This document shows positions 50,301 through 57,993 of a stretch of DNA of 64,000 bases, one piece after another. Positions within the stretch are counted from its first letter, which is position 1. Each line of letters opens with the position of its first letter. Position numbers and translations under genes: made by a program. The stretch is from UBA4733 sp036734945 (GTDB lineage Bacteria; Chloroflexota; UBA4733), in contig DAIMXP010000004.1 of NCBI GenBank assembly GCA_036734945.1, positions 1 to 64,000 of the forward strand. Direction: 5' to 3'. The notes under the pieces were generated by a model. The model was not told the DNA's origin. It saw nothing but the letters and a program-made list of their open reading frames with translations, and searched no databases.

Positions 50301-51662
50301 TTAGGCGCCGACATGGAGCGCCTTATCCAGCTTGATTTGCATGGCGGCTTGCGCTTTCTGCAACGAGGCCTGAATGCCCAGGTTGTTCTGGAGGATATCA
50401 GCGACCACGCCGATGATATCACTGCGCATGCCTCCTGCGCCCGGCGCCGCGATCAGCCAGTGGCGCCCCGGCATCTCCTCGCCCACCAGCTTCCGGAACG
50501 GATCGCCCTGGATGTATTGAGCGGAATAGGCGACCGATTGGCGGACGGGCACCCGATCGTAGCGCAGGGAGAATTTGAGATTGTTCTGCTTGGAGAGCAG
50601 GGCTTCCAGGAAGAGCCAGGCGCCGTCGGGTAGCTTGGCGCCCTTCGGCAGGACGAAGGTGTGGACGCCCCCGAATGTGACTCGCCGGCCGCCTGGCGGC
50701 AGCGGGTATGTCGTATAGCCAAAGTCCGGGCTTGCCTTGAACTTGGGGAAGGATTCGGCGCGCTCGGCGTTGGTGGCATAGTAGAGGCCCATGAGGTCGG
50801 TGGCGAAGAGTTGATTGGGATCGTGCCCCTTCTGAAAGGCCTGGAGGGCGGGCCAGCCTCCTTGCTGGTTGATGATCTTCTGCAGCCAGGTCCAGGCGTT
50901 GAGGCCGGCATCGTTGGCGATGGTAACTTTGGCGCCATCCGTGCTGAGCAGTTCACCGCCAAGTTGCCAGAAGGGAACCAGCCAGAGGTTACCGATGCCA
51001 CTGCCAATGAACGGGGAGAAGCCGGCGACCGTGATGTCCTGACCGTTCCGTTGCAGCGTCTTGCCGATGGCCGTTTCCAGGTCGTCCCACGTTTTGGGAG
51101 GTTGGTGAACATCAAGGCCCGCCTGCTTGTAGCGACCGGCGTTGAGATACATGATCCGAATGTCGGGGGCGTAACCGATACCGAACAGCTTGCCCGTCCA
51201 GGTGGCATCGGCAAGGAGCGACGGCCACAGGTCCGCTTTGTTGATGGCCGTCGATTTGGCGAGGTACGGATCGAAGGAGCTGGCGGCGCCCGCCAGGGCT
51301 AGCCCCTGCGGCAAGATGCCATTCACGTCGTCCAGGTCCGGCGGAGTCCCTCCGGCCGCCGTGACTTGCAGTTTCTGGCCGTCGAAGTCGTCGATCGGGC
51401 TGAAAGCAACCTTGAGGCCGGGGTGCGTGCTCTCCAACTCCTGCACAATCTGGCCGCCCACATCCTTATCGAACGGGAACACTGCTTCACCCCAGACCTC
51501 GACGGTGCCGGTGAGCGCCTTCGGCTGAGCGGTGGCAGCGCCAAGTGGACGCGCGCAGGCGGTCAGCAACGGCAGGGAAGCAAGGGCCGTCAGTCCGGAC
51601 ACTGCGAATCGAAGGAGAGCACGGCGGCTCGTCATCACCCCACGTGTCAGGACACTGTTCAT
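50301..51662 (-). CDS. Sugar-type ABC substrate-binding lipoprotein
   Basis: This 453-residue solute-binding protein has a twin-arginine signal (VMTSRRALLRFAVSG) with lipobox LTAC, but only a short linker. The mature domain includes GTVEVWGEAVFPFDKDVGGQ, THPGLKVAFSPIDDFDGQKL, GGTPPDLDDVNG, APDIRIMYLNAGRYKQAGLD and GAWLFLEALLSKQNN. GGGAGG precedes the ATG and a good promoter lies at 51860-51888. Its C-terminus is the closest match to the 41-codon remnant at 36554. No permease gene follows; PIG-L does, after 173 bases. Confidence 0.88.
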   Translation of the reverse strand: MNSVLTRGVMTSRRALLRFAVSGLTALASLPLLTACARPLGAATAQPKALTGTVEVWGEAVFPFDKDVGGQIVQELESTHPGLKVAFSPIDDFDGQKLQVTAAGGTPPDLDDVNGILPQGLALAGAASSFDPYLAKSTAINKADLWPSLLADATWTGKLFGIGYAPDIRIMYLNAGRYKQAGLDVHQPPKTWDDLETAIGKTLQRNGQDITVAGFSPFIGSGIGNLWLVPFWQLGGELLSTDGAKVTIANDAGLNAWTWLQKIINQQGGWPALQAFQKGHDPNQLFATDLMGLYYATNAERAESFPKFKASPDFGYTTYPLPPGGRRVTFGGVHTFVLPKGAKLPDGAWLFLEALLSKQNNLKFSLRYDRVPVRQSVAYSAQYIQGDPFRKLVGEEMPGRHWLIAAPGAGGMRSDIIGVVADILQNNLGIQASLQKAQAAMQIKLDKALHVGA

Positions 51663-51859
51663 GGGAACCTCCCGTCACACCTTGCGTTGATCGCGAAGGC
51701 TCGGCTGCTCCGATACGAACCGACTCCCGTCTGTTCGCCCCGGCATGTCCTCCCTCGTATCTGGCCCGGCTGCCGCCGGCTCCATACGAACGTGGCATCG
51801 GGGACAGCAGTCGCGCTCCTCACTCAGTGCCGACATTCGTTCGTGTCGTCAACAAATGC

Positions 51860-51888
51860 ACTGTACCCAACGCGACGGTACTTGTCAA
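51860..51888 (-). promoter_or_regulatory. Sigma70-type promoter toward the binding-protein gene
   Basis: On the minus strand TTGACA (51888-51883) and TACAGT (51865-51860) are separated by 17 bases. The leader to the start codon at 51662 would be about 190 bases long, leaving room for regulation. Confidence 0.65.
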
Positions 51889-51930
51889 AGTGGTAGCCGG
51901 TCTTGCCCGCACGACGACACCCCGAAGCAA

Positions 51931-51959
51931 TTGACAGTGAGGAAGAGCTAGGCTATGCT
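51931..51959 (+). promoter_or_regulatory. Sigma70-type promoter toward the dehydrogenase gene
   Basis: TTGACA (51931-51936) and TATGCT (51954-51959) are separated by 17 bases, pointing to the dehydrogenase gene at 52084. The -35 boxes of this and the opposite promoter are only 42 bases apart, so one regulator between them could govern both. Confidence 0.68.
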
Positions 51960-52083
51960 CGTTTTAGTTTGAAACACGTACGAATTTCCGCCGATTCGAG
52001 AGTAACCCCGTGAACGAAATCGGTATTGCCGGCTGGGCTTTCCGCCGGAATGCGGGGCGTGGGGGCTTGGAAAGGGGAACGGC

Positions 52084-53118
52084 ATGCGTGGGCGTCGATT
52101 GATCATGCGGCAGCCGCTTGCCGTGGACCTGGAGGACTTTGAGTTGGACGAGCGTTCCCTCCATTCGGGCGACCTCCTGGTCCGCAACCGGTTCACAGCG
52201 ATCAGCCCAGGCACGGAGCTGGCAAGCTTCACAGGCCTGGCCCTGGAGAGCGACGTCAGCGACTATGGCAAGTATCCCTTTCGCCCGGGCTATGCAGCCG
52301 TCGGTGAGGTGATCGCAGCCGGCCCGGACACGCCGCGCTTTCCAGTTGGGCAACACGTGCTCCACAGCAGCGTCCACGCTTCGGTGGCGATTGTGCGCGC
52401 GGACGCCGTGGCCGTGCCGGTCCCCGCCGGCGTGCCTCCCGACGCCGCCGTCTTCAGCCGGCTGGCGGCAATCAGCATCACAGCGCGACGCCTCTCCAGT
52501 GCTGAGCCCGGCGAGACCGTCGTCGTGATCGGCCAGGGGATGATCGGCAACCTGGCGGCCCAGCTCTTTCGTCTCAGTGGTGTTCGCGTCCTGGTAGTGG
52601 ATCCGAATGAGAGCAGGCTCCGGATCGCGGCGGTCTGCGGTCTGGAGGAACAACTCCGGGCGGTCGAACAGGTCCTGGCCGCCACCGGCGGCGCTGGGGC
52701 TGAGACCGTCGTCGATGCGACGGGGCTTCCCGATCCCGTCGCCGCCGCTATCGACGTGGTAGCCCGCTTCGGCGAGTTGATCCTGCTGGGAACACCGCGT
52801 GGTCGGCCTCGTGGCGACGTCAGCTTCACCCATTTCGTCGGGACGGCGCACACGCGGTCGATTCGCATCATCGGCGCCCATGCCTCAACGAGTCCCCAGC
52901 AGGACGGCACGGCCCTGCCACGCGTGCCGGTGCGGCTAAGTATCGAAGCTAACCTGCGCTACATCCTGGACTGCATGCGCGAGCTGCCCAACGCGCTGCG
53001 CCTCCAGGTCGCCCCCCTGCGCACGCACACCTTGCCGCCGGAGCGGGCGACCGAGGCCTATGCTGGGCTCCACGAGCATCCCGACGTGTACCTCGGCGTC
53101 GCGTTTGCCTGGAGTTGA
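52084..53118 (+). CDS. Medium-chain dehydrogenase/reductase
   Basis: This 344-residue protein has the MDR fold: N-terminal LVRNRFTAISPGTELASFTG, YAAVGEVIAAGPDTPRFPVG, the Rossmann motif VVVIGQGMIGNLAAQLF and VLVVDPNESRL. The usual Cys/His catalytic zinc ligands and the four-Cys structural zinc loop are not seen, so it may be a zinc-independent reductase or sugar dehydrogenase relative. GGGGAACGGC precedes the ATG. It leads the plus-strand run binding protein - sulfatase - binding protein - esterase and is driven by a clear promoter. Confidence 0.8.
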   Translation: MRGRRLIMRQPLAVDLEDFELDERSLHSGDLLVRNRFTAISPGTELASFTGLALESDVSDYGKYPFRPGYAAVGEVIAAGPDTPRFPVGQHVLHSSVHASVAIVRADAVAVPVPAGVPPDAAVFSRLAAISITARRLSSAEPGETVVVIGQGMIGNLAAQLFRLSGVRVLVVDPNESRLRIAAVCGLEEQLRAVEQVLAATGGAGAETVVDATGLPDPVAAAIDVVARFGELILLGTPRGRPRGDVSFTHFVGTAHTRSIRIIGAHASTSPQQDGTALPRVPVRLSIEANLRYILDCMRELPNALRLQVAPLRTHTLPPERATEAYAGLHEHPDVYLGVAFAWS

Positions 53119-53184
53119 CTCTACAATAATGGGGGTCCGACTTTGTGCGGCTCCACGCCTCTGCATATATGGAACGGAAAAGCG

Positions 53185-54732
53185 ATGGCACAGTATCCGG
53201 TCAGCAGTCGTTTGCTCCCTCGGCGACACTTCGTGGTGTCGGCATGCGGGTTGAGCGTTGCCGTCCTACTGTCGGCCTGCGTGGGCAGCGCAGGCAGCGA
53301 GTCGTCGCAAGCGGCCACAACGACAACTGGCTCAGCAGCGCCCTCGGTGACAGGTGCGGCGAAGGCGACCAGCACCGCGGGCCCGCCCTCGGCATCGGTC
53401 ACCGCCAGTTCGGCTTCGGCCGTTGCGCCTGCCTCGACATCCACCATCCAGTCCACCAGCAGCGTACTGGCGACGCAGGCGCCGAAAGCTGGGACCACCA
53501 GCCTACACGTGATGGACTTCGACATCGTGGGGACGCCGCAGGTAAAGGCGCGTTGGGAGAAGACGAAGACGGCCTTCCTCCAAAGCAATCCGGAAGTGAC
53601 GATCCTGGAGGATTTTACGAACACCTTTGCTGCCAAGCTGCCCGTGCTCGTATCGAGCGGCACGCCGCCGGATGTGGCGCGAATTCGCCGGCAGGCCGAG
53701 TTCCCATCCTTCGCCCCCCACGGCGTGCTGGTCGACCTCACTCCCTCCATTGCGCGCAGCAAGGTGGTCCCGAAAGGAGACTTTTACGCGAGTGCTCTCG
53801 ATATGCAAAGTATCTCCGGGAAAATCTACACCTTACCGGATGTCCTCGACTACTCCTTCCTGTACTACAACAAGAACCTGTTCGATGCACAGGGACTCAA
53901 TTATCCGGATCTGACCTGGGACTACCAGGACTGGCTCGACGCAGCGACAAAGCTCAACAAGTACCAGGACGGCGGTTGGACTCAGGTTGGCGGGCGCGTG
54001 CCGTCCTTCTGGACTGTCGAGTACGCCGGCAACGTGGGGCAGCTCTTGTGGCAAGGTGGTCCCACGCAGCCCGGGGTCTGTACTCGGGTCAACTACGATC
54101 AACCGGGCGCTATTCAAGCGTACGAGTGGTACCAGGGCATCACGTGCAAGAGCCATGTGAGCCCAACGGACGCCGAGAACGCCAAGCTGAAGCTCGACTT
54201 TACGAGTGGCAAAGTCGCCATGCTGCTGTCGTTCGATCAACGCCAGGACTTCAACACGGCGATTAAAGGAGCCTTCGACTGGGATTGCACGTTAGAGCCG
54301 CTGGGAGATAAGACCAAGCCGCGCATTGAAGGACTGGTCGGCGAAGGAGTGGCCATCTTCAGCCTCTCGAACGTGAAGGATGTCGCCTGGAAATACCTGG
54401 AGTTCACCAATGACCCATCCACGCTCCTGCAGCAGGTTCGGGACGACGGCGCCACCAGCGTCTACGCGAACCGCAAGGTCCAGGAGTCGCCGGAGTACAA
54501 CGCGAGCACGATTCCACCGAGCAACAAGAAGGTGATCGTCGACGGAATCGCCGCCGGGCGGTTCTTTCCGCAGCCGTCCTGGGAGATGAAGGGCATGAAT
54601 ATCGCCTGGCCGACTGCACCGGCCACACCGAATCCTGCCATTTGTGGAGGAGCTGTGCCGGTGTTGGCAGCTAACCTGAACAAGCAGTTGACCGACAACT
54701 TGCAGGCGCACGGCGTGGCACTCTGTCCGTAG
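53185..54732 (+). CDS. Sugar-type ABC substrate-binding lipoprotein
   Basis: This 515-residue binding protein has a twin-arginine signal (SSRLLPRRHFVVSACGLSVA) with lipobox LSAC and a Ser/Ala/Thr linker of about 65 residues. The mature part shows LHVMDFDIVGTPQVKARWEK, SNPEVTILEDFTNTFAAKLP, SGTPPDVARIRRQAEF, LDYSFLYYNKNLFDAQGLNY and AMLLSFDQRQDFNTA. It follows the dehydrogenase gene by 66 bases and precedes a sulfatase gene by 83 bases. No permease gene is linked. Confidence 0.87.
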   Translation: MAQYPVSSRLLPRRHFVVSACGLSVAVLLSACVGSAGSESSQAATTTTGSAAPSVTGAAKATSTAGPPSASVTASSASAVAPASTSTIQSTSSVLATQAPKAGTTSLHVMDFDIVGTPQVKARWEKTKTAFLQSNPEVTILEDFTNTFAAKLPVLVSSGTPPDVARIRRQAEFPSFAPHGVLVDLTPSIARSKVVPKGDFYASALDMQSISGKIYTLPDVLDYSFLYYNKNLFDAQGLNYPDLTWDYQDWLDAATKLNKYQDGGWTQVGGRVPSFWTVEYAGNVGQLLWQGGPTQPGVCTRVNYDQPGAIQAYEWYQGITCKSHVSPTDAENAKLKLDFTSGKVAMLLSFDQRQDFNTAIKGAFDWDCTLEPLGDKTKPRIEGLVGEGVAIFSLSNVKDVAWKYLEFTNDPSTLLQQVRDDGATSVYANRKVQESPEYNASTIPPSNKKVIVDGIAAGRFFPQPSWEMKGMNIAWPTAPATPNPAICGGAVPVLAANLNKQLTDNLQAHGVALCP

Positions 54733-54815
54733 GCGAGCGCGAGCCTGGCGCCACCTGGACCAACGGGGCCAATCACGAGGTTGGCGTCCGACAGGAGCAA
54801 GTGAGGAGGAGTGTC

Positions 54816-56261
54816 GTGACAGGGCAGCCCAATGTCGTCTTCATCCTGGCGGATCAGCACCGCTGGGATTTCTTGGGGGGCGAGCGCAACGGCGTGACCT
54901 TCACGCCCAACCTGGACCGCCTGGCGGCGGCAGGCACACGCTTTCGCGCCGCCTACTGCACCGCGCCGCTCTGCTGCCCCTCCCGCGCCGCCATAGCTTC
55001 CGGCCGCTACGGGATGAACACGGGCTGTTTCACCAACTTGCATCAGTTGCCGCCGGGCACACCCTCCTTCGTGCAGCAGTTCCGCCAAAGCGGCTACCGC
55101 ACCTGCGCCATCGGCAAGACGCACATGGAGATCCACGCCTACGACTCGGACCTCTGCTCTGATCAGCACCGGGCCTTGATGGACTCCCTCGGCTGGGATG
55201 AGATCTGCGAGACGTCGGGCGATGACATGTTCCGCACCGGCATCCGCTGCGCCTTCAGCGACTTCCTGAAAGCCAATCATCAGCTTGATGCTGCCCTCGC
55301 CTTCTATGATCACTGGGGCTATTTCATGGATGCCAGCCATCGGGGTGATCCCAGCTTTCTGTCCCACACCTGGACGCTGCCCGAGGCCTTCCACGGCACT
55401 TCCTTCATTGGCGATCAGGCGCTAGCGTGGCTGCGCGGACGCGATCAGGGGCAGCCCTTTTTCTTGCAGGTCGGCTTTGCGGCGCCGCACTCGCCGGTGG
55501 CGCCCGTCGCGACCTACCTGGACCAGTACGGCCAGTCGGCGGAGGCAGCGCCCTGGGGCGTCACTTCGGCGCCGGCCTGGCTGCCGGAGGGCCGGCGGGG
55601 CTACCGTGCCACGATCAGTCAGGTCGACGCCTACGTCGGCCAGATTCGCGACTGCCTGGCCCAGCAAGGTGTCCTGGAGAACACGATCATTGTCTACACC
55701 GCCGACCACGGTGAGATGGCGGGCGATCACGGGCGATTCGGCAAGACCACCTTCTACGAAGCGAGCGTGCGCGTGCCGATGCTCTTCGCCGGTCCCGGCA
55801 TTCAAGGCGGCCAGGAGAGCGCAGCCCTCGTGGAGCTGCTCGACGTGGGCCGGACACTGAACGAACTCTGCGGCGTCACGCCCCATCGGCTGGACCAGGG
55901 GCACAGCCTGCTGCCTGTCCTCAGCGGCGCCCAGACGGCGCATCGTGCCACGGTGTACGCGGAGATGGGCTGCGACCGCATGCTGCGCGACGAGCGCTAC
56001 AAGCTGGTCTGGGGCGATCCCTCGCTTGATACCAGGAAGCTCGGCCGGCTGCACCTGGACAAGCCGGTGAACATCCCGCCGAGTCCCGCTGCGCTCTACG
56101 ACCTGCAGGAGGATCCGCACGAGCTGCGCAACCTGGCCGGGCTGCCGGAATACCAGGCCACCTTACAACGGCTGCAAGAGCAACTGCTGATCCGGCTGAA
56201 CGAGAACACCCAGACGCAGCCCTACCTGAGCCGTGGCGAGTACCGACCGTTGCGGATATAG
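54816..56261 (+). CDS. Cys-type sulfatase, no signal peptide
   Basis: This 481-residue sulfatase begins TGQPNVVFILADQHRWDFLG and has the maturation motif CTAPLCCPSRAAIASGRYG with Cys53 as the CxPxR cysteine, AIGKTHMEIHAYDSDL, and IIVYTADHGEMAGDHGRFGK. The GTG at 54816 is chosen because AGGAGG sits seven bases before it; an upstream GTG at 54801 would bury that site. Its two ends are the template for the deletion relic at 39746. No export signal. A binding-protein gene precedes it and another follows after the palindromic repeat. Confidence 0.9.
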   Translation: MTGQPNVVFILADQHRWDFLGGERNGVTFTPNLDRLAAAGTRFRAAYCTAPLCCPSRAAIASGRYGMNTGCFTNLHQLPPGTPSFVQQFRQSGYRTCAIGKTHMEIHAYDSDLCSDQHRALMDSLGWDEICETSGDDMFRTGIRCAFSDFLKANHQLDAALAFYDHWGYFMDASHRGDPSFLSHTWTLPEAFHGTSFIGDQALAWLRGRDQGQPFFLQVGFAAPHSPVAPVATYLDQYGQSAEAAPWGVTSAPAWLPEGRRGYRATISQVDAYVGQIRDCLAQQGVLENTIIVYTADHGEMAGDHGRFGKTTFYEASVRVPMLFAGPGIQGGQESAALVELLDVGRTLNELCGVTPHRLDQGHSLLPVLSGAQTAHRATVYAEMGCDRMLRDERYKLVWGDPSLDTRKLGRLHLDKPVNIPPSPAALYDLQEDPHELRNLAGLPEYQATLQRLQEQLLIRLNENTQTQPYLSRGEYRPLRI

Positions 56262-56305
56262 TGGTGCATCGATCAAGTCTGGCGCAGTTCGTGGGTAAGA
56301 CGGCC

Positions 56306-56407
56306 GGCGACTAAAGTCGCGCCTATTGGGAGCGAAGCCCGCCTGCGCGGGCTGGGAACGAGTCCGCGAAGGTGGACTTCGCTTCGTTAGCCGCGACTTT
56401 AGTCGCC
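56306..56407. repeat. Palindromic intergenic repeat of the CGACTAAAGTCG type
   Basis: A 102-base unit is bounded by GGCGACTAAAGTCGCG and its inverse CGCGACTTTAGTCGCC, each itself a palindrome. Inside are two hairpins: AGCCCGC-ctgc-GCGGGCT and AGTCC-gcgaaggt-GGACT. From memory, similar three-stem repeats occur in many copies in Chloroflexota and Cyanobacteria. It separates the sulfatase and the binding-protein gene and could act as terminator-like RNA or a mobile REP-like element. Only one copy is in this window. Confidence 0.75.
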
Positions 56408-56441
56408 AGGCAAGCGTTGGCAATGTGGAAGGAAGACTCAC

Positions 56442-57932
56442 GTGAGATACCAGATGTGGACCCGGCGATACCTCTTGCGGACTACTGCCGCCCTGGCCCT
56501 CGGCAGCGCCGGAGCAGCGTTGCTCTCGGCGTGCGGCGGCACGGCGACCGCCACCACGAGTGGCACGACCAGCGCCGCAACATCCACCGGTACCGGCAGC
56601 GCCGGGTCAACGGTGAGCGCCGCAGTGGTTTCCAGCAGTGCCGCCACAACAGCGGCCACGGTGAGCACGTCCGCCAGCACGGCGAGTTCCGCGCCCGCTG
56701 CGAGCGTCGGTACGCCGGCCGCCGGAACCGTGGCGTTGCGCCTCGGCTCCTGGCTGGTGCGCGAGACCAATAAGGCGGTGTACAACGACCAACTGATCGG
56801 TCCGTACCAGAAGTTGCATCCCAACGTGAAGCTCACTGTGGAATACACCTCGGGCACGAACACGCACATCACCAAGATGCTGGCCGAGACGGCCGCTGGA
56901 GACCCGCCCGACATCATCGAGGTGGACTTCGACGACATCCAGAGCTTTGGCGATAAAAAGGTGCTGCTGCCACTCGACCCGCTGATCGCGCAGACGAAGA
57001 TCGACGTCAACAACTACGTCAAGGCGGCGCTCGAGCTGGGCCGCTACCCGCAGAATTCGGGGACCTACTGGGCCTGGTCGACGATGCTGGCGATCGGGGT
57101 GCTCTACTACAACAAAACCATGTTCCAAAACGCCGGACTGCCGCTGCCCGGCGACAGCCTGGACTACCAGACCACGCTGCTGGACGCGGCCCAGAAGCTC
57201 AGCAAACCGGGGGTGGACGAATCGAGCTCCTTCTGGGGGTTCGATGTCAACTACTTTACGCGCAGCTTCCTGTTCTCCTGGGGCTTTCAGGAGGTGAGCG
57301 CGGATGGCAAGAAGGCGCTCTTTGACTCGCCGGAGTCCATGACGGCGCACCAGTTCTGGGTTGACCTCGCCACCAAGTACAAGGTCAGCACGCCGAGCGA
57401 CGTCAATAAAGTCTTCAACGTCGGCAGCCCCTTCGAGACTGGTCATCTCGGCATGAGCATTGACGGATCGTACGAGATCCAAACGTTTCAGCAACGCAAG
57501 TCGTTGGACTGGGACGTGGCGGTGCCGCCGAAAGGACCGGGGGGGCAGTTTTCGGTAATCAAGGGTGCGCCTTCGCATGGGCTGTCGCCGTTGAGCAAGC
57601 ACCGGTCGGACGCCTGGGATTTCATGAGCTGGTGGATCCTCAATGAGACGCCGGACCAGGTGGTGAACCCCGGCAACTTGCCGTCGCGGCTGACGGCGCT
57701 GCAAGGTTGGGCGGCGGCGCAGCGCAAAGCCAATCCGGTTCCGGCCGGCATCGCCAAGCTGGTGGACATCGCCAGCAAGAACGGTCAGTCGGTGCAAATC
57801 CCGCCGCACTCCAGCGATGTCTGGAGCGCCTATACCAAGGTGCGCGCCGATATCCTATCCGGGAAGACAGCGGTGGCCGATGGGCTGCACGCGGTGACCC
57901 AGCAGGTCAACGGCATCCTGGCGCAACCATGA
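56442..57932 (+). CDS. Sugar-type ABC substrate-binding lipoprotein
   Basis: This 496-residue binding protein starts with GTG and a twin-arginine signal (MRYQMWTRRYLLRTTAALAL) with lipobox LSAC, almost the same DNA as the gene at 40160. After a Thr/Ser/Ala linker, the mature domain (LGSWLVRETNKAVYNDQLIG, HPNVKLTVEYTSGTNTHITK, LLPLDPLIAQTKIDVNNYVK, WAWSTMLAIGVLYYNKTMFQ) is paralogous to the protein at 17805, not to that at 40160. GGAAGGAAG precedes the start. An esterase gene follows; no permease. Confidence 0.88.
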   Translation: MRYQMWTRRYLLRTTAALALGSAGAALLSACGGTATATTSGTTSAATSTGTGSAGSTVSAAVVSSSAATTAATVSTSASTASSAPAASVGTPAAGTVALRLGSWLVRETNKAVYNDQLIGPYQKLHPNVKLTVEYTSGTNTHITKMLAETAAGDPPDIIEVDFDDIQSFGDKKVLLPLDPLIAQTKIDVNNYVKAALELGRYPQNSGTYWAWSTMLAIGVLYYNKTMFQNAGLPLPGDSLDYQTTLLDAAQKLSKPGVDESSSFWGFDVNYFTRSFLFSWGFQEVSADGKKALFDSPESMTAHQFWVDLATKYKVSTPSDVNKVFNVGSPFETGHLGMSIDGSYEIQTFQQRKSLDWDVAVPPKGPGGQFSVIKGAPSHGLSPLSKHRSDAWDFMSWWILNETPDQVVNPGNLPSRLTALQGWAAAQRKANPVPAGIAKLVDIASKNGQSVQIPPHSSDVWSAYTKVRADILSGKTAVADGLHAVTQQVNGILAQP

Positions 57933-57993
57933 CCGGCATGACCGCGTCCCCGAATATCCTTCCAATCACGGCCAATCACGGAGGAGTCGCTGC

